Part shown: positions 16,947 through 24,464 of the stretch, in pieces
How the letters are laid out: each line of letters starts with the position of its first letter
How positions within the stretch are numbered: the first letter of the stretch is position 1
Assembly: GCA_963807355.1 (NCBI GenBank)
Contig: CAWEBX010000014.1
Location: 46,696 to 110,695, forward strand
DNA from: Nitrobacter sp963807355
Lineage (GTDB): Bacteria > Pseudomonadota > Alphaproteobacteria > Rhizobiales > Xanthobacteraceae
Direction: 5' to 3'
DNA length: 64,000 bases
Notes under the pieces: model-generated
Seen by the model: only the letters and a program-made list of their open reading frames with translations
What the model was told of the DNA's origin: nothing
Databases searched by the model: none
Program-made: the position numbers and the translations under genes

Positions 16947-17165
16947 ATGGCAAACCAAATTACCAGCGGCGACGCCGGCCTGAAGGCGGTTCTGGACAAG
17001 GCTCGAACCAAGTTTCGCCTGGCGAAAGCTCTTGGCATCAATCCGCAAGCAGTTTCGCAATGGAAGAAAGCCCCGCATGCGCGGGTGCTTCAACTTGGAG
17101 AGCTGTATGGGGTGCCTCCCCACATTCAGCGCCCCGACCTTTATCGTCAGCCAGGCCTCCGCTGA
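16947..17165 (+). CDS. Cro-like DNA-binding protein (YdaS family)
   Basis: A 72-residue helix-turn-helix protein from ATG 16947; a GTG three bases earlier is possible. GLKAVLDKARTKFRLAKALG is followed by the recognition helix INPQAVSQWKKAP and VLQLGELYGVPPHIQRPDLY. This is the YdaS/Cro pattern. It is divergent from the CI-type repressor and shares the three-site operator, so it should switch the module to lytic or active expression by blocking repressor synthesis. Confidence 0.8.
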   Translation: MANQITSGDAGLKAVLDKARTKFRLAKALGINPQAVSQWKKAPHARVLQLGELYGVPPHIQRPDLYRQPGLR

Positions 17166-17169
17166 ATGA

Positions 17170-17322
17170 TCAATGCACTGTGTACCCCATCACCCGATAG
17201 TACAGCGGACCATAGTCCCGGATCATCGACGCATCCCATTCGCGAAATCGACGTAGAGCCGCGGCCGTTTCCGGCCGGCGCGGAGTCGCGGTCAAGCGTC
17301 GACGATTCTGATCACATCGCAT
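17170..17322 (-). CDS. Short hypothetical ORF
   Basis: A 50-residue minus-strand frame (MRCDQNRRRLTATPRRPETA then REWDASMIRDYGPLYYRVMG) with a ggag ten bases upstream. The C-terminal part looks coding, but the frame lies opposite the expected rightward transcript, so confidence is low. Confidence 0.35.
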   Translation of the reverse strand: MRCDQNRRRLTATPRRPETAAALRRFREWDASMIRDYGPLYYRVMGYTVH

Positions 17323-17352
17323 CTTCAAATCTCCAGAACGAGGAAAGGGCGA

Positions 17353-17390
17353 CGGCACGCCGCCAAGTTTCCTGACCTCTCGGCGTGCCG
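17353..17390. repeat. Inverted repeat in the early rightward leader
   Basis: Arms cggcacgccg (17353-17362) and cggcgtgccg (17381-17390) are perfect 10-bp complements around an 18-base loop. There is no T-run. It lies between the Cro-like gene and the next rightward gene, where a phage antitermination or attenuation site could be. Confidence 0.45.
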
Positions 17391-17430
17391 ACAGAGCAGC
17401 ATGACCTGCTCTCCATTCAGGAGAGCACGG

Positions 17431-17830
17431 ATGACAGGCGTAAAGTTCGACAATCCGTCGAAGGTCGACATGAGTGAGTGTGCGTTGCGTGAGGCGTTCG
17501 GCCTGCTGAAGACGATTGCAGGCTCGCGACGCGCAGACGAGTCCGTGAAGGCGGTGTTTCATCGCCTGTCACGCGATCTCAAGGACTGGTCCTACGGACG
17601 CATCCGCGCGGTTTGGTACCGCGATCACCGCGTCAAAATCAGGGCCGGCGAAATTGAACAACTCCGCGCCATCGCAAGCCGGCGCGTTGATGACGAGGCT
17701 GCCGTTAATGAACTTTCGGAACTACGAAGCCGAATTTCCCGAACTCGAAGCGCTCCTGGAGAGCAGCGACGAGGCGTTTCATAGCGAGGCGATTACTTCG
17801 CTTCGGAGCCAGCGGCGCACGCTGGGCTGA
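17431..17830 (+). CDS. Hypothetical phage early protein (one frame shift)
   Basis: From ATG 17431: MTGVKFDNPSKVDMSECALR, then VKAVFHRLSRDLKDWSYGRI and RVDDEAAVNELSELRSRISR. An extra A near 17738 changes the frame to LEALLESSDEAFHSEAITSL and the stop at 17828. The 132-residue product is helical: an N-terminal DNA-binding-like part with WSYGRIRAVWYRD and a C-terminal coiled coil. Proteins with this layout are common in the early region of Rhizobiales prophages; function unknown. Confidence 0.6.
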
Positions 17831-17875
17831 GAAAGCTGCGCTCTGGATCGATCCAACGATTACCGGAGAGACGCC

Positions 17876-18079
17876 ATGATCGTTGCGCCTGTGCAACGTC
17901 TTCAAACCCGGCTCGATCGGCTCTGGCAAGAGTGGCTGATTGCGGCTGCGAAGGCGCATGAAACGCAGAATATCAACGACGGGATCGCCGCCGGTCGGGC
18001 GTGGTCTGCGTTTCTGGCTGAGTTCGTGCCCGACGAGGGCATTCGCCCATCAGTTCACACTCAGGTGGGCACGCCATGA
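17876..18079 (+). CDS. Short hypothetical phage protein
   Basis: A 67-residue protein: MIVAPVQRLQTRLDRLWQEW, then LIAAAKAHETQNINDGIAAG and AWSAFLAEFVPDEG. One long amphipathic helix followed by a second helix. Its end overlaps the start of the DUF1376 gene as ATGA (18076-18079), so the two are coupled. The preceding gacgcc...ATG has a weak ribosome binding site. Confidence 0.55.
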   Translation: MIVAPVQRLQTRLDRLWQEWLIAAAKAHETQNINDGIAAGRAWSAFLAEFVPDEGIRPSVHTQVGTP

Positions 18080-18986
18080 GCAGCCGTCCTTGGTACCAGC
18101 GATACCCCGCCGACTTCATTGCCGGCACGATTGACCTGACAGCGGAGGAGAAGGGCGTCTACTCGACGTTGCTCGATCTGCTGTACCTCAAGCACGCCCC
18201 GATCGAGGATGACGGCAAGGAACTTGCGCGCATCTGTGGATGCTCCACGTGTCGGTTTAACGTCATCAAACGGACCCTCGTTGAAGTCGGAAAAATCGTC
18301 CTTAGCGAGGGCAAAATTTCGAACCCTCGGTTTGAACGACAAAGCTCTGTTGAAAAACAGGAGGCGGATCACTTCGAACAGAATGGACGAAATGGCGGAG
18401 AAAAATCCGCCAAAGATCGCGCTCGCGCCGACGCTATCAATGACGATTTTGAACCATCTGTTGTGGCAGCCGATGCCACCGCTCAAAATTTATCTTCAAT
18501 TTATCGCCTCGAAAAATCAGAGATAAATTCAAGTAAAATCGAAGATAAATTCGCCGAGAATCGAACCGCTAGAAGCGAAATCAATAACGTAGATCGCCAA
18601 GGGCTTGGTTCACAGAACCAACCATGCTCAGATACTCAGATACTCAGATACTCAGATACTCAGAAAGAAAGAAAAGAAAGAGGGGGCGCTTTCGCGCCCG
18701 CCGTCGAGCCTCCGATTTTTGTCGCGCCTTAACGTCCTGCAGGCAAGTCGTACGCTTTCGAAGGCGAGACGATCCGGCTGTCGAAGAATCACTTCGACAA
18801 GTGGCGCGAATCCTTCCGGGCGATACCGGACCTGCGAGCTGAGCTGCAGGCAGCGGACGACTACTACACCGAAAATCCGCCGCGTGACGGCAGTGGTTTT
18901 TTCCGGTGTCGCGATGGCTGGCGAAAGCCAACGCCGAGGCGACCACTCGCAAAGAACAAGCGAACTATGGGGTCACATGGCAATAG
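18076..18986 (+). CDS. DUF1376 (YdaU-type) phage replication protein, interrupted
   Basis: The N-terminal 80 residues are a typical DUF1376 domain: RPWYQRYPADFIAGTIDLTA, EEKGVYSTLLDLLYLKHAPI and CRFNVIKRTLVEVGKI. A polar linker with tandem DTQILRYS-type repeats (18623-18662) follows. An in-frame TAA interrupts the frame at 18730. Beyond it the same frame reads PAGKSYAFEGETIRLSKNHF and ELQAADDYYTENPPRDG, then shifts near 18893 to WFFPVSRWLAKANAEATTRK and stops at 18986. DUF1376 proteins act in phage replication initiation, often next to a helicase, as here. Confidence 0.65.
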
Positions 18987-19981
18987 CGGCCAGCCCGGGA
19001 CACGCTCTACGGGCCGATATGGTGCGTTTGCTGGGCGCTGCTCGTTTTCATTTTGTCGATTGGCCAGAGGGCATCAAAGACGCCAACGACATGCTGCTAA
19101 AGGATGGCGCGCGCGACCTGCTCGATCTCGTCACCAATGGCGCGCAACCCTGGCCGATCGAGGGGCTTTATCGCCTTTCAGAACTTCCTGATCCTCCGCA
19201 GCTGGTGCTGTGGAATCCCGGTTTTGCCGAGTGGGAAAGCAAGGTCAGACTGGCACCACGAACGCTGAGTGTCGTCACCGGGCATCCGGGCCATGGCAAG
19301 ACAGCGCTATGGGCGCAAATCTGGTTTCAGGTGGTCAAGCAGTACGGCATCCCGGCCTGCATCGCATCCTTTGAAACACGGCCGAAGCCGCACTACCGTC
19401 GCATCCTCCGCACCTTGCTGACCGGGAAACTCGAAAAAGATTTGGAGTTCGGCGAACACAAGAAGGCGGATCAGTGGATCGACGAGCGCTACCTGTTCGT
19501 CGTGCATCCGGAGCAGAGCCCATCGCTGGAATGGATTTTAGACAAGGCGGAAGTGGCAGTGGTTCGCCACGGTGCTCGCATCGTCCAGGTCGATCCGTGG
19601 AATCGCATGGAAGCCTCACGCGCGCGCGACGAGACCGAAACGGAATACATCGGCCGGTGTCTTCGCAACCTTCACGCTTTTGCGCACGATATGAACGTGC
19701 ATCTGCAGATACTGGCGCACCCCGCCAAGATGGGCGGTGATCGCAAGAACCATCCGCCATTGCTTGAGGACATTTCCGGGTCGAAGAACTGGGACAACAT
19801 GGTCGACCAGGGATTTGTCGTGCATCGTCCAAAGATGTTCGACGAAACGGGACGTAAGACGGAAGCGGATTTCTATCACCGCAAGGCGCGGTTCGATGAG
19901 CTGGGTTATCCGTGCATGCTCAAGATGAACTATAAACTCAGCGACGGTCGGTACGTGTCGGCGGATTACGAAGGATATTAA
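18977..19981 (+). CDS. Phage primase-helicase, 5'-truncated, helicase part intact
   Basis: From ATG 18977 the product (334 residues) opens in the middle of a TOPRIM domain: SPGHALRADMVRLLGAARFH, then FVDWPEGIKDANDMLLKDG. It continues with a complete DnaB/Twinkle-type RecA core: Walker A GHPGHGKTA, Walker B RIVQVDPWNRME and the sensor HLQILAHPAKMGG. The zinc finger and most of the primase of such proteins (about 200-250 residues) are missing. The frame is open upstream to 18605 but is there only a shadow of the DUF1376 gene. The end of DUF1376 (KEQANYG) joins directly to SPGHAL, suggesting a deletion. Stop and next start overlap (TAATG). Confidence 0.7.
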   Translation: MAIAASPGHALRADMVRLLGAARFHFVDWPEGIKDANDMLLKDGARDLLDLVTNGAQPWPIEGLYRLSELPDPPQLVLWNPGFAEWESKVRLAPRTLSVVTGHPGHGKTALWAQIWFQVVKQYGIPACIASFETRPKPHYRRILRTLLTGKLEKDLEFGEHKKADQWIDERYLFVVHPEQSPSLEWILDKAEVAVVRHGARIVQVDPWNRMEASRARDETETEYIGRCLRNLHAFAHDMNVHLQILAHPAKMGGDRKNHPPLLEDISGSKNWDNMVDQGFVVHRPKMFDETGRKTEADFYHRKARFDELGYPCMLKMNYKLSDGRYVSADYEGY

Positions 19982-20256
19982 TGACCGTCCGGAGCTGGAA
20001 AAATCCCGGATTTGGCTTTGCCCGGCACAATGGAGCGCAACAGCGCATCATCATTGGCTTGGATCCGGAAACGTTCATGCAGGTCCGCCGTCGAGCCAAG
20101 GCAGCGGGGACAAGCTTCGCGGAGCAGGTGAGGGTGTTAGTGGAATTCGGTTTGGAAACGGCCCGGGCGGATGATGAAACGGCCGAATGTCAGCGGCCTC
20201 GCGCGCCCGATGAGAAGCGCTCCGACAATATTTCGGATATTTCCGACCTGAGTTGA
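19981..20256 (+). CDS. Ribbon-helix-helix-like small protein
   Basis: A 91-residue protein overlapping the helicase stop by one base. The N-terminus is basic. The segment QRIIIGLDPETFMQVRRRAK followed by AAGTSFAEQVRVLVEFGLE has the beta-strand plus two-helix pattern of Arc/MetJ-type proteins. The C-terminal 30 residues are polar and acidic. A DNA-binding role in replication control would fit its position, but this is inference. Confidence 0.55.
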   Translation: MTVRSWKNPGFGFARHNGAQQRIIIGLDPETFMQVRRRAKAAGTSFAEQVRVLVEFGLETARADDETAECQRPRAPDEKRSDNISDISDLS

Positions 20257-20283
20257 GGAATACCGGGCACAAGAGGTGTCCGG

Positions 20284-20700
20284 GTGAACTGCTATCTTGT
20301 CCGAATTATTTGCAGCCGAGACCTCGTCGGCATTTTCTTTGCCTGGGATATTGTCGAGCTTGTCCTTCTGATCGACGAATGTCTGGACCCATCGATCTGC
20401 GAGTTCGCAGAACTCCCTCCAGGTTCGCTCTATTGGTCCGAACCCTCGGTCGTGGTTCCGATCAGGCGGAGACGCAAGGAGACTGACGATGACATCGATG
20501 ACAACGACGGGATTCCGTGGAGTGACGTGACACTTTCGGACAGCTGGTGGGGCTCGCTACACTCCAGGCAGCGCTGGGAAGCGATCGATCCAGATCGTGC
20601 ACGCGAGCTAAGAAAGAGGAAAAGGCGGGGTCGAAAAAGACCGAACCGCAAGAGCGCGCAAATAATCCTGTTTCAGCGCAAGGATAAGCCCGAGAAGTGA
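20284..20700 (+). CDS. Hypothetical phage protein
   Basis: A 138-residue protein: MNCYLVRIICSRDLVGIFFA, then WDIVELVLLIDECLDPSICE and PPGSLYWSEPSVVVP, an acidic stretch (ETDDDIDDNDG) and a lysine/arginine-rich tail. The N-terminal 65 residues match a small alpha/beta family I know from Bradyrhizobium phage regions (IFFA...L..L.DE..DP..CE). Function unknown. It is the penultimate gene of the rightward unit. Confidence 0.55.
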   Translation: MNCYLVRIICSRDLVGIFFAWDIVELVLLIDECLDPSICEFAELPPGSLYWSEPSVVVPIRRRRKETDDDIDDNDGIPWSDVTLSDSWWGSLHSRQRWEAIDPDRARELRKRKRRGRKRPNRKSAQIILFQRKDKPEK

Positions 20701-20728
20701 ATCACTTCGTTGTTGAGGTGGAGTATTG

Positions 20729-20748
20729 TTCTGCTTCACGAAGCAGAA
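20729..20748. repeat. Perfect palindrome upstream of the last rightward gene
   Basis: The sequence ttctgcttc-ac-gaagcagaa is a perfect 9-bp inverted repeat with a two-base centre, 13 bp before the ATG at 20761. The tight centre favours a protein-binding operator over an RNA hairpin. It lies between two rightward genes. Confidence 0.45.
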
Positions 20749-20760
20749 CACGAGCGGCTT

Positions 20761-21408
20761 ATGAATCGAAACCGGGAAGCGCGGAAGAGAGCGCTATGCG
20801 GTGCGGGCCCGCTGAGCTCGAAGCGGCACGGTGCGAAGCCGGCGAAACAAAAGCTCGGCCGGCCGCCGGTGGAGCATATCGGCAACCTGACCCGCGTCGT
20901 GGCTGCGATCCACATGCTTCGCGGTCGGAACAAACTGGACGTTCGACAATCGATGGCAGCCGAGACCTATCGCGATGCCTTTGAGACGGTTCACCGCAGC
21001 CTGGGCAACGCCATGGATTTCAGCGGCGTAGGAGGCTCACACGTAGGCGTTAGACACCAGGAGGTCGTAGCTCTGGCGGCTGAGCGATTGAAGCGAGCGC
21101 GCAATCTCGTCGGCTCCAGCGGCATCGCAATTATTGAGCATATCATCTGCAGGGGGCATTCGCAGGAAGACTGCGCGCGACTTGTGTTCGGTGGGGATGA
21201 GACGCAGAAGCCGAGCGACCGCGACGTCAACTATGCCGGCCGCCGGCTCAGGGAAGCGCTGAGCGAATTAGCCGATGAGTGGCACCCGAGGGCGCGGCAG
21301 CCGCGCATGCAGGGTTACAGGCCGGCGACAGGACGAAATGGTGAGCGGCGACGCTGGAATTCGGAATATGAATTCCCAGCCGTTCGTGATGCGATAAAAT
21401 CAGTGTAA
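20761..21408 (+). CDS. Phage regulator-like protein (DUF6456-like pattern)
   Basis: About 215 residues from ATG 20761 (MNRNREARKRALCGAGPLSS); TTG codons from 20710 would add 17 residues over the palindrome. A basic N-terminal half is followed by ETYRDAFETVHRSLGNAMDF, VVALAAERLKRARNLVGSSG, IAIIEHIICRGHSQEDCARL and AGRRLREALSELADEWHP. This helical pattern resembles DUF6456/RinA-like late regulators with a sigma-region-4-like helix-turn-helix near the end. It may activate late genes that are not present here. The last codons overlap the convergent 21400-21549 gene. Confidence 0.55.
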   Translation: MNRNREARKRALCGAGPLSSKRHGAKPAKQKLGRPPVEHIGNLTRVVAAIHMLRGRNKLDVRQSMAAETYRDAFETVHRSLGNAMDFSGVGGSHVGVRHQEVVALAAERLKRARNLVGSSGIAIIEHIICRGHSQEDCARLVFGGDETQKPSDRDVNYAGRRLREALSELADEWHPRARQPRMQGYRPATGRNGERRRWNSEYEFPAVRDAIKSV

Positions 21409-21549
21409 AAGTCCGAGGCTTGCCGCCACAATAAGTCCTACCCCAACAAGAACTGCCAAAACTCCAAAGCCGCCTAAGGCCTTGAATATATTGTCGGTCG
21501 GTCCCCGGGGCATCGGGTCTGGCTTATCCATCTCATCCATATGAGCCAT
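21400..21549 (-). CDS. Small single-helix membrane protein, paralog 1
   Basis: A 49-residue protein. A polar head (MAHMDEMDKPDPMPRGPTDN) leads into IFKALGGFGVLAVLVGVGLI and VAASLGLLH, one transmembrane helix at the C-terminus. A close paralog is encoded at 27158-27292; both share PMPRGPTDNIF/RMPRGPTDNIF and the ending VGVGLIVAASLGLLH. Conserved ends and a variable middle indicate selection on the protein. Unknown function. Confidence 0.6.
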   Translation of the reverse strand: MAHMDEMDKPDPMPRGPTDNIFKALGGFGVLAVLVGVGLIVAASLGLLH

Positions 21550-21573
21550 CCTATTTTTCTCCTGGTAACCTTC

Positions 21574-21654
21574 CTATTCCTGTCCGCCTATTACCCAGAC
21601 CGTTGCCATGGTGATGACAATCGCCACGAACTGTAGAAATATCCGGATTTGCAT
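21574..21654 (-). CDS. Very short membrane peptide
   Basis: A 26-residue frame: MQIRIFLQFVAIVITMATVW then VIGGQE, a single hydrophobic helix. Its ATG overlaps the stop of the upstream frame at 21654 (TGATG). Too short to be certain. Confidence 0.3.
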   Translation of the reverse strand: MQIRIFLQFVAIVITMATVWVIGGQE

Positions 21655-21785
21655 CAGGTTTTGTGAAAGGTGAGGGCTGCCGCCACGACCATATTTGTGA
21701 AACCCATCAGCAATACTGCCGTGACCGAGGCCACTGCGGTGGGCACCAAAATCTGGCTCAGAAATACGATGATCGGCGATCTCAA
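21654..21785 (-). CDS. Short membrane peptide upstream
   Basis: A 43-residue frame from TTG 21785: RSPIIVFLSQILVPTAVASV then TAVLLMGFTNMVVAAALTF, hydrophobic throughout. The stop overlaps the start of the next peptide. The start codon is uncertain. The pair resembles coupled small membrane proteins. Confidence 0.3.
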   Translation of the reverse strand: MRSPIIVFLSQILVPTAVASVTAVLLMGFTNMVVAAALTFHKT

Positions 21786-21923
21786 TCTGCTAATCTAGCA
21801 ACGGCGTGTATTGAAATGAGTTCCTAACGCCTTCAGCCACCTAACCTCGCTGAGGGCGCCCGCTAAGCTTTTCGAGCTTCGGATAAGGGCGGTCGTTCCG
21901 CCTGGTTCAGCGAGTTTAGGGAA

Positions 21924-21955
21924 GGGCGCGGGGCATACGTTCCGCGCCCTTTTTT
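21924..21955 (+). terminator. Rho-independent terminator
   Basis: Stem gggcgcgg (21924-21931) and ccgcgccc (21942-21949) with a ten-base loop, followed by six T. It would stop rightward transcripts leaving the phage module. Confidence 0.8.
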
Positions 21956-22131
21956 GTTGAGGGAGGCCCCGCAAGTGAAGATGCAATTCATCAACCATCG
22001 TCGGTGGTGACATTTGGTTCACCATCGCCGTTAAGCCCTTCTGGCAGATGCGTGCGAATAATGCGCCATGATCGAAGGTCAACTTCGACAGGGAGCGCGT
22101 CGGTCAGATCATTCTGGCAATCGGAAGCAGC

Positions 22132-22302
22132 ATGGCAGTGAAGAAAGCTCAAAAGAAAAACCGCGGTCGGACAACGACCGCGGCTGCCGCTGCCAATTCG
22201 ATCTCCGCCACGTTGTTCGGCAGCATGATCAATATGGGCATCACGGCGATAACCTCCGGCTCGGTCTTGCTTTGCCTTTTCGCGGCCAACCGGTTGATTT
22301 GA
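22132..22302 (+). CDS. Small membrane protein
   Basis: A 56-residue protein: a basic head (MAVKKAQKKNRGRTTTAAAA), then NSISATLFGSMINMGITAIT and SGSVLLCLFAANRLI, forming one long hydrophobic stretch. Type II-like orientation by the positive-inside rule. No family recognised. It precedes the 22350 gene. Confidence 0.5.
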   Translation: MAVKKAQKKNRGRTTTAAAAANSISATLFGSMINMGITAITSGSVLLCLFAANRLI

Positions 22303-22349
22303 GGCCTTCGCGGAAGTGCAGATCGCTCAACGTCCGGGTGAGTGACTGA

Positions 22350-22617
22350 ATGCCTCTCCAATTCCAACGTGTCGTCGAGGAGATGGAGATATGGGGCGCA
22401 AACAGCGACGGCTATTCCTTCACAATTAGCTTTTTCGAAAACTTTGCCGTTACCGGGTTTCGCGGCCGGTCAGGCTATGTGGCGTCATGGAGTCCGCTTT
22501 ACCGCGGCTGTGGCGCGATCAAGATCATGGGCTCACCATTCAAGTCTCTTGGACGAGGCCGAATCCGCCTGCGAGGCGATGCTAAAACACTTGATGAGCG
22601 TCAGCGGGGGCTTGTGA
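22350..22617 (+). CDS. Hypothetical protein (one frame shift)
   Basis: MPLQFQRVVEEMEIWGANSD begins it, then GYSFTISFFENFAVTGFRGR, YVASWSPLYRGCGAIKIMGS. An extra G near 22550 changes the frame to DEAESACEAMLKHLMSVSGG and the stop at 22617. The joined 88-residue protein fits a small family that I have seen in Bradyrhizobium (EMEIWGA..DGYSF...GYVASWRPLY). Function unknown. It may be co-transcribed with the cold-shock gene that follows. Confidence 0.5.
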
Positions 22618-22671
22618 CAGACCATGCTGGTGCCTCATGATGGCTGCTCGTTCAAACAGGAGTTTGCGGCA

Positions 22672-22875
22672 GTGGCGACTGGTACTGTGAAGTGGTTCAA
22701 CGGGCAGAAGGGCTATGGTTTCATTCAGCCCGACAACGGCGGCAAGGACGTTTTCGTCCATATCTCGGCGGTGGAGAAGGCGGGCCTTGGCTCGCTCAAT
22801 GAAGGCGACAAGGTCAGCTACGAGGAAGTACCGAATAAGGGAAAGACCTCAGCGGAAAACCTTCGGGTCGGTTGA
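22672..22875 (+). CDS. cspA: Cold-shock protein CspA family
   Basis: A 67-residue OB-fold protein from GTG 22672 (ATGTVKWFNGQKGYGFIQPD). It has both RNA-binding motifs: KGYGFI (RNP1) and VFVHIS (RNP2). The frame is open further upstream, but the conserved domain and the caggag at about 22658 mark this start. CspA proteins bind single-stranded RNA and act as RNA chaperones and antiterminators. Intact. Confidence 0.9.
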   Translation: MATGTVKWFNGQKGYGFIQPDNGGKDVFVHISAVEKAGLGSLNEGDKVSYEEVPNKGKTSAENLRVG

Positions 22876-22913
22876 TCCGTTTGCCCGCCGGTCACGGCCG
22901 GCGGGCCATGTTC

Positions 22914-23078
22914 TTATATCTTCTCGACGTGGTATCCCTTGGGAAGAACCTGACCGCCCGCTTCGTCAGCAACGGGTATGTCTTTCACCACGCCTTCTTT
23001 CATAGCATTTTCCCAGACCTCCATTTCGGTCGGGAAGGGCTTTCCAATTTGCTTGTCGCCGTCAAACAGTGCGTACAT
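22914..23078 (-). CDS. Short hypothetical protein
   Basis: A 54-residue protein from ATG 23078, with caggagatt upstream: MYALFDGDKQIGKPFPTEME, then VWENAMKEGVVKDIPVADEA and GGQVLPKGYHVEKI. A beta-alpha-beta pattern with a charged surface. The family is small and found in Bradyrhizobium and Nitrobacter; function unknown. It is convergent with cspA. Confidence 0.6.
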   Translation of the reverse strand: MYALFDGDKQIGKPFPTEMEVWENAMKEGVVKDIPVADEAGGQVLPKGYHVEKI

Positions 23079-23125
23079 GTCAATCTCCTGAACCAACCTC
23101 GCGAGCAACTACGCCCGGCCTGAAC

Positions 23126-23395
23126 TTACCGGGTATATCGATCGTAATATTGTTGAAGGCTGTTGCGCGGCGGCTGAGACCCTTTGGTCAAGATCACGCC
23201 CAGCGCGAAGCCGATTAATCCAGCCATGAGAAGGGCGCTTCCCGGGGCTTTGGCGACAAGCTCGGAGCCCTGATCGTAAGTCGCTGAACTCGCGGTCGCC
23301 ACGTTGTCAGCCAAGCTGCGTGCGGCGTCCTTGACCTGACCTGCCACGTTTTGAATGGCACCTTCAGCTTCTGTGCCGGCGTTACGATCCATCAT
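23126..23395 (-). CDS. CsbD-like / ElaB-type stress protein with one membrane helix
   Basis: An 89-residue protein from ATG 23395 (MMDRNAGTEAEGAIQNVAGQ). Residues 5-40 are an amphipathic CsbD-like helix (VKDAARSLADNVATASSATY). Residues 50-68 form a transmembrane helix (SALLMAGLIGFALGVILTKG), and a tyrosine-rich tail follows. This is the layout of inner-membrane stress proteins such as ElaB/YgaM. The name is by architecture, not by search. Confidence 0.6.
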   Translation of the reverse strand: MMDRNAGTEAEGAIQNVAGQVKDAARSLADNVATASSATYDQGSELVAKAPGSALLMAGLIGFALGVILTKGSQPPRNSLQQYYDRYTR

Positions 23396-23461
23396 GATAA
23401 TCGCTCCTATTGGGGGAGCAATAAACCGTCCGCAGCACAATCGTTCCGATGGCCGTGGCGA

Positions 23462-23695
23462 TCAATCCGCCGACGGCGGCGCCACGATCGCGTAACCATC
23501 TTCGATAGCCTTCATGAAAAGTTCCTTGAGGCCAGGGTCCCGCATCACCTCATCAGCGGCATTGAACGAGGGCGCAGTCTTCCATTCGAGGTTCTCACCC
23601 GATGGCGGCAATTTATCCTGACTGAAGGCGTACGCGGTGCGTCCGGGCTCAACGCCGTCCGCACCTTGCTCAACGAATTTCTGAAGGCGAGTCAT
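23462..23695 (-). CDS. Hypothetical protein
   Basis: A 77-residue protein: MTRLQKFVEQGADGVEPGRT, then AYAFSQDKLPPSGENLEWKT and FNAADEVMRDPGLKELFMKA. Mostly helical at the end, polar at the start. No known family. It lies in the same strand and spacing as the CsbD-like gene and may belong to the same stress group. Confidence 0.5.
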   Translation of the reverse strand: MTRLQKFVEQGADGVEPGRTAYAFSQDKLPPSGENLEWKTAPSFNAADEVMRDPGLKELFMKAIEDGYAIVAPPSAD

Positions 23696-23794
23696 TTCGT
23701 AACCTGTTTCGATCTAGGGCCGGAAGACATAGGAACCTAAATTCCCGTGGTGCGTCATTCTGTCCGCAGCAATGATGGAACGATCGGTGTCCCA

Positions 23795-24235
23795 ATGACT
23801 ATCACGGTCCGCGTAGAGAAGGCAGACGATCGGGTCGAAGAGAAGAAACGCAGCAAAAGCTCACAGCTGTTCGGCGAGATCGCAAACGTCACTTCACGGG
23901 CAGCGGGCCGCGCTCCGACCTTTGTCGCCGCCGTAGCCGTGGTTCTCATTTGGGCGGTCACCGGTCCGCTGTTCGGCTTCTCCGACACTTGGCAGCTTGT
24001 CATCAACACCGGCACTACCATCGTCACCTTTCTGATGGTGTTTTTGATCCAGAACTCTCAGAACCGGGATGGCGCGGCCATTCAAGCCAAATTGGACGAG
24101 TTGATCCGCGTGAGTACGGCTCGGAACTCGTTCGTCGGGATTGAACGTCTGACCGACGAGGAACTCGACGATATCCGAGCGAGGTGCGAGCATCTCGCTA
24201 AGGCTGAAAAGATTGGTGAAAAAAAGTCCGACTAA
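23795..24235 (+). CDS. Low-affinity iron permease-like membrane protein
   Basis: A 146-residue protein from ATG 23795 (MTITVRVEKADDRVEEKKRS); an in-frame GTG at 23747 adds 16 residues. Two transmembrane helices: about residues 45-66 (FVAAVAVVLIWAVTGPLFGF) and residues 73-95 (LVINTGTTIVTFLMVFLIQN), followed by the signature QNSQNRDGAAIQAKLDELIR. This matches the low-affinity iron permease (Fet4-like, DUF) family of rhizobia. Transport itself is unproven; many members are annotated by name only. Confidence 0.75.
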   Translation: MTITVRVEKADDRVEEKKRSKSSQLFGEIANVTSRAAGRAPTFVAAVAVVLIWAVTGPLFGFSDTWQLVINTGTTIVTFLMVFLIQNSQNRDGAAIQAKLDELIRVSTARNSFVGIERLTDEELDDIRARCEHLAKAEKIGEKKSD

Positions 24236-24464
24236 TTGGCAGAAAGGCCAAGCTGGCGGCGGACCGATTTCAGACTGAGACATGCTGCGAGAAGGCCGAC
24301 CAACCCCATAGAAAGCACGAATGGCAACCGTCAAGGTTACGATTGTTCGCACTCTCTACTGAGAAGCTGCTGAACGCCAGCCTGCGCATCGTTGGATAGC
24401 TGTCGAGAAATTGGAACGTTCCTCGGAGGAGCGCGCTTATTGCGTTCCGGAGAAGGACCGCCGA

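Noticed and set aside
9436..21408. Complete prophage
   Set aside because: No capsid, portal, tail or large terminase gene was recognised, so only an early module is claimed.
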